This document shows positions 1 to 6,228 of a stretch of 6,228 bases of DNA, one piece after another (the stretch's first letter is position 1; the number at the start of each line of letters is the position of its first letter). This stretch comes from Chloroflexota bacterium. GTDB taxonomy: Bacteria > Chloroflexota > Anaerolineae > Anaerolineales > UBA4823. A program made the translations under genes and the position numbers. The notes under the pieces are model-generated. The model made no database searches and was not told the origin of the DNA. It saw only the letters and a list, made by a program, of their open reading frames with translations. The stretch lies in assembly GCA_030613705.1 (NCBI GenBank), contig JAUWLJ010000131.1:1-6228 (forward strand), in the 5' to 3' direction.

Positions 1-1174
1 CGCGTACAAACTGCTCTTGCTGCATTTCGCGCGGCATCCTTGGTGTTGGGAATTCAATCGTTTCTGGTAACTTTTCGCCAGGTTTGACGAACCAGCGCGG
101 GTCCATGCTGGCCGGTGCTGCACCGTCGGCAATCACAGCATCCCGTGACCAGATGGCGTCCTTAGTCACATTGATCACCTGGAGATCAAGGCCGAACATG
201 AAGAGGCCGTCCCAGTGCGATCGGATCTCTGCCACCGATTCGGCCATCAGCTGATCGCCGGACCACTCGAAGTGGCAGATAGCACCCATGCGCGGCTGGG
301 CTAGTTTGAACAGGTAACCCGCGGCGTAGTACATGGTGTGATAGATGTCGATTGTATACTTCCAGAGTTCGGCTGGCGCGCCCAACTTGAGCGCCGATAG
401 GGTGGGTGCATCAACCGTCCCTTCGGTGACGAACACATCGGCTCCCTTGCCATACTTGGCAGACAGCTCGTCAGGACGCCCATCCCCGGTCCAGACGAAG
501 GACAGACCGGCCTCCTCCCAATCCAGGCGATAGGCAGAGGCCCCGTCCTTGACGTGCGAACGCGGCCAGTGACGGACGACGACGCCGTCTTGATCATAGC
601 AAATGCCATTGCGTTCCTTCCAGTCGAACTCAGTAACCTCGATCTCGAATCCATCGCCAATGGGACAGGAGTCGAAGTTCTCCTCATGCCAGCGATTCAT
701 GGCGCGCATGTTTTTTATCATTTCCTTGGTGCCCAGCTCGGGCGTTGCTCCGGAAGGACCATAAACGCGCACAGGCTGGAAGCCACCCGAAAAGGCCCGG
801 AAAGGGTACATGTAGGGCAGATCGGCGAAATGGTCGGCGTGGAGATGGCTGAGGAAAATGTCGTTGATGAAGGGGGCTGGCACCTGCAAAGCGATCGCGT
901 TGCTGACACTGCCGTTGCCCAGATCGAAGAAGAATCGACGCGGCTGCGGCTCGCCGTTCCCAAGCTCGACCAGAATGCACGTGCCTTTCTGCAGCCGGGT
1001 TGGCGGCCATGGCGTGCTGCCCAGGAAGGTGATCCGCATTTCGTTCTTGGGCAGGATTTCCGTGCCTGGCAGGTACATATTGCGGTTCTTTATCGCGGGC
1101 CAGGGTTTGTAGTAGTCAGGCAGGCTGATACCGCCGCCTGGCCGGGGACCATATGGATTCTTAGGCTCTGGCAT
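1..1174 (-). CDS. MBL-fold metallo-hydrolase, GntH-like, partial (3' end beyond left edge)
   Basis: This is an open frame of 391 codons with no stop before the window edge, so the C-terminus is missing. The ATG at 1174 is preceded by AAAGGAGAG six to seven bases upstream, a strong ribosome binding site that fixes the start. The metal-binding signature HLHADH lies at residues 110-115. The later ligands expected for an MBL fold are H207 (in RSHVKDGASAYRLDW), D231 (in VWTGDGRPDEL) and H301 (in ICHFEW); H202 and H279 are further candidates. The early strand MRITFLGSTPWPPTR followed by a FFFDLGNG strand resembles RNase Z/arylsulfatase-type MBL proteins. There is no signal peptide, so it should be a cytoplasmic, probably Zn-dependent hydrolase. 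From memory, the overall pattern matches the roughly 390-residue family annotated as guanitoxin-biosynthesis MBL hydrolase GntH. That family is widespread outside toxin clusters and no other gnt gene is visible here, so the substrate is unknown. The gene looks more GC-rich than the kinase. Confidence 0.9.
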   Translation of the reverse strand, partial: MPEPKNPYGPRPGGGISLPDYYKPWPAIKNRNMYLPGTEILPKNEMRITFLGSTPWPPTRLQKGTCILVELGNGEPQPRRFFFDLGNGSVSNAIALQVPAPFINDIFLSHLHADHFADLPYMYPFRAFSGGFQPVRVYGPSGATPELGTKEMIKNMRAMNRWHEENFDSCPIGDGFEIEVTEFDWKERNGICYDQDGVVVRHWPRSHVKDGASAYRLDWEEAGLSFVWTGDGRPDELSAKYGKGADVFVTEGTVDAPTLSALKLGAPAELWKYTIDIYHTMYYAAGYLFKLAQPRMGAICHFEWSGDQLMAESVAEIRSHWDGLFMFGLDLQVINVTKDAIWSRDAVIADGAAPASMDPRWFVKPGEKLPETIEFPTPRMPREMQQEQFVR

Positions 1175-1183
1175 ATTTACTCT
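1175..1183 (-). promoter_or_regulatory. Ribosome binding site of the MBL gene
   Basis: On the minus strand AGGAGAG is followed by TAAAT and then the ATG at 1174. The strong SD match and normal spacing show that this start, which gives an N-terminus beginning MPEPKNPYGP, is the real one. Confidence 0.75.
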
Positions 1184-1200
1184 CCTTTTGTGTGGTTTCA

Positions 1201-1222
1201 GTTAACTTTCATCAGTGTAAAC
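1201..1222. promoter_or_regulatory. Imperfect dyad, possible operator upstream of the MBL gene
   Basis: The 22 bp run from GTTAAC to GTAAAC is an imperfect inverted repeat of the form GTTWACnnTnATnAnnGTWAAC, with 14 of 22 positions symmetric. It ends 27 bp before the MBL start and lies directly past the terminator of the kinase-regulator operon, where a promoter or operator for the MBL gene would be expected. NarL-family regulators commonly bind short dyads, so the regulator encoded next door is a candidate ligand. That is inference. No clear -35/-10 pair was found nearby; TTTACA (1217-1222 on the minus strand) resembles a -35 but has no good -10 at normal spacing. Confidence 0.25.
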
Positions 1223-1223
1223 G

Positions 1224-1259
1224 AAAAACTCTCCCCACGCACTAGGCAAGGGGAGAGTT
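1224..1259 (-). terminator. Intrinsic terminator of the kinase-regulator operon
   Basis: AACTCTCCCC at 1227-1236 and GGGGAGAGTT at 1250-1259 form a perfect 10-bp stem with a 13-base loop. Read on the minus strand, the stem ends in a TTTTT run at 1228-1224. It lies about 50 bases past the stop codon of the response regulator and has the polarity expected for rho-independent termination of that operon. It separates the operon from the MBL gene. Confidence 0.8.
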
Positions 1260-1310
1260 CTATCGATTAATTATTTTTGGCCGGTTTATGAATTTATACT
1301 AGCCACCTGG

Positions 1311-1958
1311 CTAAACTTTCGGTACCAAATTGTTCTCGACAGCCAGGGCGACTGCCTCGGTGCGGTTGGCTGCCCCCAGCTTGGAAAGGATATTGCTGAC
1401 GTGGTATTTGACCGCGGCAACGCTGTAATTTTGTCGCTCAGCGATTTGTGGGTTGGACAAGCCTTCCACCAGCAATGCTAATACCACATGCTCTTGCTCT
1501 GTAAGATCATTACCTAATGTTGATGGTTTTTTACCTTCCTGGATGAGTGCCTGGACAGCCTCATTTGCCAATGTCGATCGACCATTGTTTGCCGCACGAA
1601 CAGCATCTACCAGATCTTCGCCGGAACCATCTTTCAACAAATAACCAATTGCACCAGCCTGCATGACACCCTCTAAATCGCGATCAAAATAGCTGGATAA
1701 TGCCACTACCTGGGTTTCTGGATGCCGCTCGCGTATCGCACGCGTGGCTGTGATGCCATCCATATCTCCTTCCATGCGCATGTCCATTAAGACCACATCA
1801 GGCTGCAGCTGATCGCACACGATAATCGCTTCTTCGCCGTTTTGTGCCTCCCCTACCAGCTCGATGTCTTCTACAGACAGTAATGTATAGCGGATCCCCT
1901 TGCGCACCAGGGCGTGATCGTCAACGGTCAAAACCCGGATCATGCTGCTATCAGCCAT
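1311..1958 (-). CDS. Two-component response regulator, NarL/FixJ family (REC + LuxR-type HTH)
   Basis: This 215-residue protein has the standard length and layout of NarL/LuxR-type regulators. The receiver domain covers about residues 6-122. D13 and D14 form the acidic pocket, D59 is the phosphoacceptor (LMDMRM), S88 is the switch Ser/Thr position and K109 is the conserved lysine. The LuxR-type helix-turn-helix covers about 152-210: LTEQEHVVLALLVEGLSN, then IAERQNYSVAAVKYHVSNIL with recognition helix about 179-193, then KLGAANRTEAV. It should bind DNA as a phosphorylated dimer and control transcription. The start at 1958 is supported by AGGAGG six bases upstream, which favours it over the internal methionine at residue 6. 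It lies 12 bases after the kinase stop, so the kinase is the obvious phosphodonor. One oddity is that the usual DxxMPxMDG loop reads DMRMEGDMDG, with no proline and one extra residue. Confidence 0.96.
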   Translation of the reverse strand: MADSSMIRVLTVDDHALVRKGIRYTLLSVEDIELVGEAQNGEEAIIVCDQLQPDVVLMDMRMEGDMDGITATRAIRERHPETQVVALSSYFDRDLEGVMQAGAIGYLLKDGSGEDLVDAVRAANNGRSTLANEAVQALIQEGKKPSTLGNDLTEQEHVVLALLVEGLSNPQIAERQNYSVAAVKYHVSNILSKLGAANRTEAVALAVENNLVPKV

Positions 1959-1963
1959 ATTTG

Positions 1964-1969
1964 CCTCCT
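1964..1969 (-). promoter_or_regulatory. Ribosome binding site of the response regulator, in the kinase-regulator gap
   Basis: A perfect AGGAGG on the minus strand lies six bases before the regulator ATG at 1958. It falls in the 12-base gap after the kinase stop. The kinase ends in tandem in-frame stops, TGA then TAG, and the TAG overlaps the start of the SD context. This arrangement supports a single transcript with coupled or sequential translation. Confidence 0.85.
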
Positions 1970-1970
1970 A

Positions 1971-4900
1971 TCAAGCCGCGTTCCAAATCACCTGAACCTG
2001 GGTTCCCTGGTCCGGCTGGCTGGTGGTGATCAACTCGGCGTTAATTTCCTGGGCTCTTTCACGCATGATATCCAAACCTAATTGATGGGGCGCTCGAGTT
2101 TGATCATCGAAGCCACGTCCATCATCTCGAATACTCATGGTGACCTTATCAGGGGCACAGTTCAGATTGACCCACACCTGGCTGGCGCGAGCGTGTTTGA
2201 TAGTGTTGTTGAGCGTCTCTTGGGCGATGCGATAGAATGCCACCTGCACCTGGGATGGCATTTGACATTCTCCGACCGTGGTGGTCACAATGGGTAGATC
2301 AGCGCGCGCTGATAAAGCTTCTACCAGCGAGCGCAGCAGATCGCCGAGCGGTCGTTCTGCGATTGCGGCTGGGCGCAGCTCTAATAATAAGGTGCGCATG
2401 TCTGCTAATGCCACACGGTTGATTTGACGTATCGCCTCCAGGCTTTGTAAGGCTTCTTCACGATGAGATTCCCAGATATCAGGCATCGCTTCTGCCATCA
2501 GGCTGGTGGAGTACAGCGCCTGGGTGACCGAATCATGCAGCTCGCGCGCCAGGCGTTCCCTTTCTTCGGAGACAGCTTTTTCCCTGGCTTCCGAGGCCTG
2601 AACTTCCCTCATGGTCTCTTCAGCCTCTAACTGCCTGGTGACATCTTCGATCATCGCCAGGATCACATCCTGGTCTCCACGAGTAATAAGACTTAAATTC
2701 ACACTTGCCAGGAAGATGGAGCCATCCTTCCGTTTGAGCTCCATACCAAAATCCTGAACGGTTTGCTCCGTCTCAAGCTGGTCAAGCAAATCCTGGCGTT
2801 GTGCTGGGTCGTTATACAAGGCGATTACGTTAAGATCTGCTATCTCTGTCTCCGAATAGCCGGTAATTTCAAGCAATCTATGATTTGTCAAAAGTATTTC
2901 GCCATCCAGATTTGCTACGCTAATACCAACCGGTGCGTTATCGATCAAGGTCTGGATTTGGGTTTGCGCTTCCTGAAGCTCATGCGTGCGGTCGGTGACC
3001 TGGGTCTCAAGGTTTTCTTGGCGCCTTTTTTCAACGCGGCGCTGCCATAGAAAGCCGCCTGCTACCAGAGCTACAATTAAAATAACCGCCGTGCCCCGAA
3101 ACCAGGTCGTCCCCCACCAGGGCGGAGTGATGGTGATATCGATCGATGCGCCTGCCTCATTCCAAACGCCATCGTTGTTGGAGCCAAGCACTCGAAATGT
3201 GTACTCTCCCGGGTCCAAATTGGTGTAGGTGATCAAGCGCCGGTCGGCACCGACTTCAGTCCAATCCTCGTTAAAACCCTCCAACATGTAGCGGTAGCGG
3301 TTTTTTTCCGGCGAGCGATAGTTTAATGCAGCAAACTCAAGGGATATAACTCGCGAATCATGGGGTAGAACCAGCAGTTCGGTAAAGGCAACAGCTTGTG
3401 AAAGGATACCCTGATCGGCAATCTCCACAGGCTGGTTGTCCAGTTCAAGGTTCGTGATGACCAATGGTGGAACGGTATTGTTGTCATTAATCTCCGCAGG
3501 GAAGAAGCTGGTCAGCCCATTTGTTCCACCAAAAAACAACTCCCCATTCTCGGTCTTGAAGGCCGAACTCCAACTAAAATCGTTGCTCTGCAGACCATCA
3601 GTGACATCATAGGTGCGGATAACCCCTGTCTCGGGATTGAATCGAGTCAGGCCAGCCGAGCTGCTGACCCAGAGATTAGGACCTCCTTGTTCAGGGGAGA
3701 GATCGTCCTGAAATATGCTCATCACTGCCGCAGGTGGTAGACCATCCTGCTCATTAAAATGTATGAATTTCCCGGTTTCGGGATCGAATCGATCAAGGCC
3801 AGCCGCAGTCCCGATCCAAAGATTGCCTGAAGAGTCGATGTAAACATTCCAGATGAAGTTATCTCCAAGACTGTCTGGATCGTCAGCGTCATGTTTATAT
3901 TGGGTGAATTGTTCCGTTTGGGGATCGAAACCAATCAGTCCGGCTCCACCGGTTCCCATCCATAGGAAGCCTCTTGCATCTTCACTGAATGAGTCCACAG
4001 GTACATCACGCAATATTTCTTCAAGCGCTAGATATTGAGGGAACGATAGAAACTCTCCCGTTAGAGGATCCAGTCGGTTAGGTCCTGCCCGAGTGCCTAC
4101 CCAGATCATGCCATCCTTTGTCCGATAAACTGTGTAAAGAGCATTGTGCAGTATGCTGGAAGGGTCATCCGGGTCATGAAGATATGCGCTGAACTCCTCT
4201 GTCCTTGGATCAAATCGGTTCAATCCATGTCTGGTAGGCAACCAGAACACGCCTTGCGAGTCCTGGGCAATTTCACGCACACTATTGTCCGTTAAGCTAT
4301 CGGGATTTTCCGGGTCCATCTGGTAGTAGATTGCTTGCTGAGCCCAGGTATCAAGTCTGTTCAAACCACCGTTGCCGGTGCCGATCCAAAGCGTACCATC
4401 CTCATCTTGATAAATGCCCAACACGTCGTTGCTATTCAGACTATGTGTCTCGCCAGGTATGCTGTAGATATGATTGAAGGCTTTCGGCTCGAGATCGAGA
4501 ATATTGACTCCACCGCCGGTGGTCCCCATCCAGAGCAGGCCGGTTGGATCGCCAAAGATATTGGTCACATGATTATGGCTAATGCTGTAGGGATCATCTG
4601 GATTGTTCTGAAAGCTGGTGAATTTCTCTTTGTGACGGTCGAAGTGGTTCAACCCACCACCAGTTGTGCCGATCCAGAGACCCCCGGCCTCGTCTTCGTA
4701 AATGCTAAATATATCATCTAGACTTAGGCTCGAAGGATCATCCGGATCGTTTCGAAAGTTAGTGAAACTTGGGATCTCCCCACCAGCTTGTTCGAATTCG
4801 AGTCGGTTCAACCCGCCTTCCCTTGTTCCCAGCCAAATAATGCCTTCCTTGTCCTGGTATATTGCAGTTACCAGATTGCTGCTGAGGCTCGTTCGATCTT

Positions 4901-5681
4901 CTGGATTGTGCTTATATGCAAGGAAATGCTCAGTTTGGCGATCAAAACGGTTGAGCCCGCCACCGTAAGTTCCAATCCACAAAACTCCTTTTGCGTCCTC
5001 CAAAATTGCCCACACGGTATTGTGGCTCAAACTTTGTGGATCATCCGTGTCATTTTGGTAGCGAATGAACCCGTCAATTTCCTCGTCATAGCGATTGAGC
5101 CCGCCACCATTCGTGCCAATCCAGAGGTTTCCTTCCCGGTCCTGGTAGATTGTATATATGATGTCGCTCCCCAGGCTGTTCGGATCATCGGGGTTATGGC
5201 GATAGCGGGTGAAACGTTCGGTTTTTGGATCGTAGCGGTTCAGGCCAGCACCCCGCGTACCTATCCAGAGGATGCCAGCGTGGTCCTCGAAGATCACCTG
5301 AATGAAGTTACCACTCAGGCGGTTTTTATCCTCTTGCTCGTGTTTGAAAATACGGAACTCATAGCCATCATAGCGGTTAAGCCCATCCTGGGTGCCAAAC
5401 CACATAAATCCCTGGCTATCCTGCAGGACACTCACCACCCGGTTATTGGACAGACCATCCTCTGAGGTGAGATGTTCGAAACGCACCCGCTCTCCAGCAG
5501 GAGCGGGGGGCAGTTCAGTCGCTATTATGCTTGGAAAGAGAACATCGTTGCTGGATGCATTGGAAGATTTAAGTGGTAACAGCAGCAAGATGGTTGTTAC
5601 TATCAGTAAGATTAAATATCTTAAGAGGTGTGATCTTTTGATAGTTTTGAGTTTAGATATAACCGATAGGAAATTCGCCAT
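1971..5681 (-). CDS. Membrane sensor histidine kinase: double beta-propeller, Y_Y_Y, PAS, HisKA_3, HATPase
   Basis: This protein has 1236 residues from the ATG at 5681; an upstream TTG at 5693 would add four. Neither start has a clear SD, and ATG is preferred. Numbering is from the ATG. A signal anchor (about 17-38, RYLILLIVTTILLLLPL) leads into an extracytoplasmic sensor. The sensor has 14 propeller repeats (about 64-730) with the signature LWIGTxGGGLNR. The repeat tryptophans are at 94, 139, 187, 235, 283, 336, 384, 432, 480, 527, 574, 621 and 671, and F716 fills the last place. A Y_Y_Y domain follows (about 780-855), then a transmembrane helix (about 860-879), a coiled coil (880-910) and a PAS domain (about 907-1016). 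The HisKA_3 dimerisation domain has phosphoacceptor H1049 in RLARELHDSVTQALY. The HATPase has an N box (E1155, N1159, H1163), DDGRGF (1186-1191) and GLDIMRERA from G1202. It probably binds an external ligand such as a polysaccharide product, as relatives do, and phosphorylates the adjacent NarL-type regulator. The reading frame is intact. Confidence 0.95.
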   Translation of the reverse strand: MANFLSVISKLKTIKRSHLLRYLILLIVTTILLLLPLKSSNASSNDVLFPSIIATELPPAPAGERVRFEHLTSEDGLSNNRVVSVLQDSQGFMWFGTQDGLNRYDGYEFRIFKHEQEDKNRLSGNFIQVIFEDHAGILWIGTRGAGLNRYDPKTERFTRYRHNPDDPNSLGSDIIYTIYQDREGNLWIGTNGGGLNRYDEEIDGFIRYQNDTDDPQSLSHNTVWAILEDAKGVLWIGTYGGGLNRFDRQTEHFLAYKHNPEDRTSLSSNLVTAIYQDKEGIIWLGTREGGLNRLEFEQAGGEIPSFTNFRNDPDDPSSLSLDDIFSIYEDEAGGLWIGTTGGGLNHFDRHKEKFTSFQNNPDDPYSISHNHVTNIFGDPTGLLWMGTTGGGVNILDLEPKAFNHIYSIPGETHSLNSNDVLGIYQDEDGTLWIGTGNGGLNRLDTWAQQAIYYQMDPENPDSLTDNSVREIAQDSQGVFWLPTRHGLNRFDPRTEEFSAYLHDPDDPSSILHNALYTVYRTKDGMIWVGTRAGPNRLDPLTGEFLSFPQYLALEEILRDVPVDSFSEDARGFLWMGTGGAGLIGFDPQTEQFTQYKHDADDPDSLGDNFIWNVYIDSSGNLWIGTAAGLDRFDPETGKFIHFNEQDGLPPAAVMSIFQDDLSPEQGGPNLWVSSSAGLTRFNPETGVIRTYDVTDGLQSNDFSWSSAFKTENGELFFGGTNGLTSFFPAEINDNNTVPPLVITNLELDNQPVEIADQGILSQAVAFTELLVLPHDSRVISLEFAALNYRSPEKNRYRYMLEGFNEDWTEVGADRRLITYTNLDPGEYTFRVLGSNNDGVWNEAGASIDITITPPWWGTTWFRGTAVILIVALVAGGFLWQRRVEKRRQENLETQVTDRTHELQEAQTQIQTLIDNAPVGISVANLDGEILLTNHRLLEITGYSETEIADLNVIALYNDPAQRQDLLDQLETEQTVQDFGMELKRKDGSIFLASVNLSLITRGDQDVILAMIEDVTRQLEAEETMREVQASEAREKAVSEERERLARELHDSVTQALYSTSLMAEAMPDIWESHREEALQSLEAIRQINRVALADMRTLLLELRPAAIAERPLGDLLRSLVEALSARADLPIVTTTVGECQMPSQVQVAFYRIAQETLNNTIKHARASQVWVNLNCAPDKVTMSIRDDGRGFDDQTRAPHQLGLDIMRERAQEINAELITTSQPDQGTQVQVIWNAA
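3490..5490 (-). repeat. 14 tandem beta-propeller (Reg_prop) repeat units inside the kinase gene
   Basis: The repeats recur about every 48 codons (144 bp). The TGG codons of successive units fall at 5267, 5123, 4979 and 4835, exactly 144 bp apart, and then at 4676, 4532, 4388 and 4244. A typical unit ends with the linker HNPDDPxSL, followed by a strand, an acidic turn (YQDREG) and LWIGTxGGGLNRFD. The unit between tryptophans 283 and 336 is five residues longer (insert near EFEQAGGEIPSF). Units in the second half are less regular: one has WLPT in place of WIGT, one lacks the DPDDP linker, and the last has FFGGTNGL. Fourteen units fit two seven-bladed propellers. Confidence 0.85.
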
Positions 5682-5731
5682 TTGGGAGGTCAAAAGAAAA
5701 AGGATTTCACGACAAGAATATGATCGTTCTA

Positions 5732-5740
5732 ATTATATCA
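5732..5740 (-). promoter_or_regulatory. Extended -10 promoter candidate for the kinase-regulator operon
   Basis: The minus strand reads TGATATAAT, a perfect TATAAT with the TGn extension. No good -35 is present at 16-18 bp (the hexamer there reads TCATAG), which is tolerated at extended -10 promoters. Transcription would begin near 5725 and give a leader of about 45 bases before the ATG at 5681. The position directly ahead of the kinase and the AT-rich surroundings support the call. Confidence 0.5.
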
Positions 5741-5769
5741 ATCTTTATTCCAAGCTATGATCACACTGC

Positions 5770-5793
5770 AAAAACGACCAGACGGAATTGGTC
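5770..5793 (-). terminator. Weak hairpin plus T-run, possible terminator of an upstream short transcript
   Basis: On the minus strand GACCA and TGGTC pair around an eight-base loop (arms at 5789-5793 and 5776-5780) and are followed by GTTTTT. The stem is only five base pairs, so termination would be weak. It lies just upstream of the kinase promoter candidate, where the end of an upstream transcript could be expected. Confidence 0.3.
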
Positions 5794-5870
5794 TGAATTG
5801 TACCCTCCTCAAAAGGGAAGTTATTAAATATAATCAGACTGAAACCATACCGAAAGGCCTGAAACATGTA

Positions 5871-6122
5871 TCAACCCAACAAACGCCATTTGCAACCGCT
5901 ATTGATCAGCAACGTAAACGATCTACCGGGGAAGAAACGCAAACGGTTAGCGAACTCCTGGGCAGAACTTCCTTGAAATTGAACCGCACAGGTGAGTATT
6001 AGAATGGCAAAAATGATAAGAATCCCACAAAAGGGGGAGAATCTTGTTGGCGATTTTCTTACATGCAGCCCATTTTTGAAAACTCTGAATCTGTGTAATG
6101 AGATTTTCATGGCTAAGTTCAT
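5871..6122 (-). CDS. Doubtful small ORF with a signal-peptide-like segment, 83 aa
   Basis: I do not recognise this ORF. From the ATG at 6122 it has a basic N-terminus, then a hydrophobic stretch at about residues 31-47 (FCGILIIFAILILTCAV). This is followed by QFQGSSAQE, which looks like a signal-peptidase site, and a short basic tail of about 28 residues ending KWRLLG. No SD precedes the ATG at 6122, the ATG at 6110 or the TTG at 6125. An extended -10 candidate lies about 28 bp upstream. It could be a small secreted or membrane peptide, the remnant of a lost secreted-protein gene, or chance. No homologous continuation was found in the other minus-strand frames downstream. Confidence 0.2.
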   Translation of the reverse strand: MNLAMKISLHRFRVFKNGLHVRKSPTRFSPFCGILIIFAILILTCAVQFQGSSAQEFANRLRFFPGRSFTLLINSGCKWRLLG

Positions 6123-6149
6123 CAAAGGTTTGCGGAGTGCCCAGCGGGT

Positions 6150-6158
6150 ATTATAACA
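6150..6158 (-). promoter_or_regulatory. Second extended -10 promoter candidate, far upstream
   Basis: The minus strand reads TGTTATAAT, a perfect TATAAT with the TGn extension. The predicted start is near 6143. No convincing -35 lies 17 bp upstream. It could drive the doubtful small ORF, a short untranslated RNA, or a long alternative leader of the kinase operon of about 460 bases. Confidence 0.35.
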
Positions 6159-6228
6159 ACCTTGCCAATCATCCGGGGAGCGATGCCCTGAAGAGAGGGG
6201 AAAAAGATCGATCTGTTTCTAACCTTTC

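Larger units (their letters stand above)
5694..6228. other. Region upstream of the kinase without a convincing gene
   Basis: No reading frame here has both a ribosome binding site and recognisable protein content. The stretch contains two minus-strand extended -10 promoter candidates (5732-5740 and 6150-6158), a weak hairpin with a T-run (5770-5793) and one doubtful small minus-strand ORF. I saw no tRNA, rRNA, CRISPR array or insertion-sequence end in it. Confidence 0.6.

Noticed and set aside
554..1270. A 238-codon plus-strand open frame
   Set aside because: It lies antisense to the MBL gene, whose metal-binding motifs and strong SD are clear, and its own translation has no recognisable domain. 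It is a shadow frame.
1300..1313. A TAGCC-acct-GGCTA hairpin over the response regulator stop codon
   Set aside because: The stem is only five base pairs and no T-run follows directly. The much stronger hairpin at 1224-1259 explains termination.
4788..5465. A 225-codon plus-strand open frame
   Set aside because: It is antisense to the propeller repeats and stays open because that region is periodic and stop-poor in this frame. It has no SD and no recognisable domain.
5803..5811. A GAGGAGGG on the minus strand that looks like a ribosome binding site
   Set aside because: No ATG, GTG or TTG follows at a usable distance, and the frame from the nearest ATT ends after 17 codons.
5757..6002. An 81-codon plus-strand open frame upstream of the kinase
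   Set aside because: It has no ribosome binding site, has low-complexity polar content and overlaps the opposite-strand promoter and hairpin signals. Nothing supports it as a gene.
6187..6213. AGATCGATCT palindrome next to an A-run at the right edge, considered as a terminator
   Set aside because: The palindrome has no loop and could not form a proper terminator stem, and no upstream gene is visible to end there.

Overview
The window holds three minus-strand genes in a row and a gene-poor stretch at the right end. Reading in the direction of transcription (right to left), they are: a very large membrane sensor histidine kinase, its partner NarL/LuxR-type response regulator, and a metallo-beta-lactamase (MBL)-fold hydrolase that runs off the left edge. 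The kinase type (two-component regulator propeller repeats, a Y_Y_Y domain and HisKA_3 chemistry, with a separate NarL-family regulator) is common in environmental Bacteroidota and Chloroflexota. The separate regulator, moderate GC content and TTG/ATG-type starts suggest an uncultured Chloroflexota (Anaerolineae-like) bacterium. That placement is an inference from gene style only.

Positions 5682-6228 have no convincing gene. The stretch carries two minus-strand extended -10 promoter candidates (TGnTATAAT), one just ahead of the kinase and one about 420 bp further upstream. Between them lie a weak small ORF with a signal-peptide-like hydrophobic segment and a small hairpin followed by a T-run. 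Together they could form a short separate transcript.

Positions 1311-5681 are a tight two-gene operon. The kinase senses an extracytoplasmic signal through 14 beta-propeller repeats, read as two seven-bladed propellers. It signals through a single transmembrane helix to PAS, HisKA_3 and HATPase domains. Its tandem stop TGA TAG is followed within 12 nt by the regulator start, and the regulator's Shine-Dalgarno (SD) sequence lies in that gap. An intrinsic terminator at 1224-1259 closes this operon.

Positions 1-1174 are the MBL-fold gene, with its own strong SD. It looks more GC-rich than the kinase and belongs with the family that includes GntH-annotated proteins. A terminator lies between it and the operon, so it probably has its own promoter. 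An imperfect dyad at 1201-1222 is a possible operator. Regulation of the hydrolase by the adjacent two-component system is plausible but unproven.
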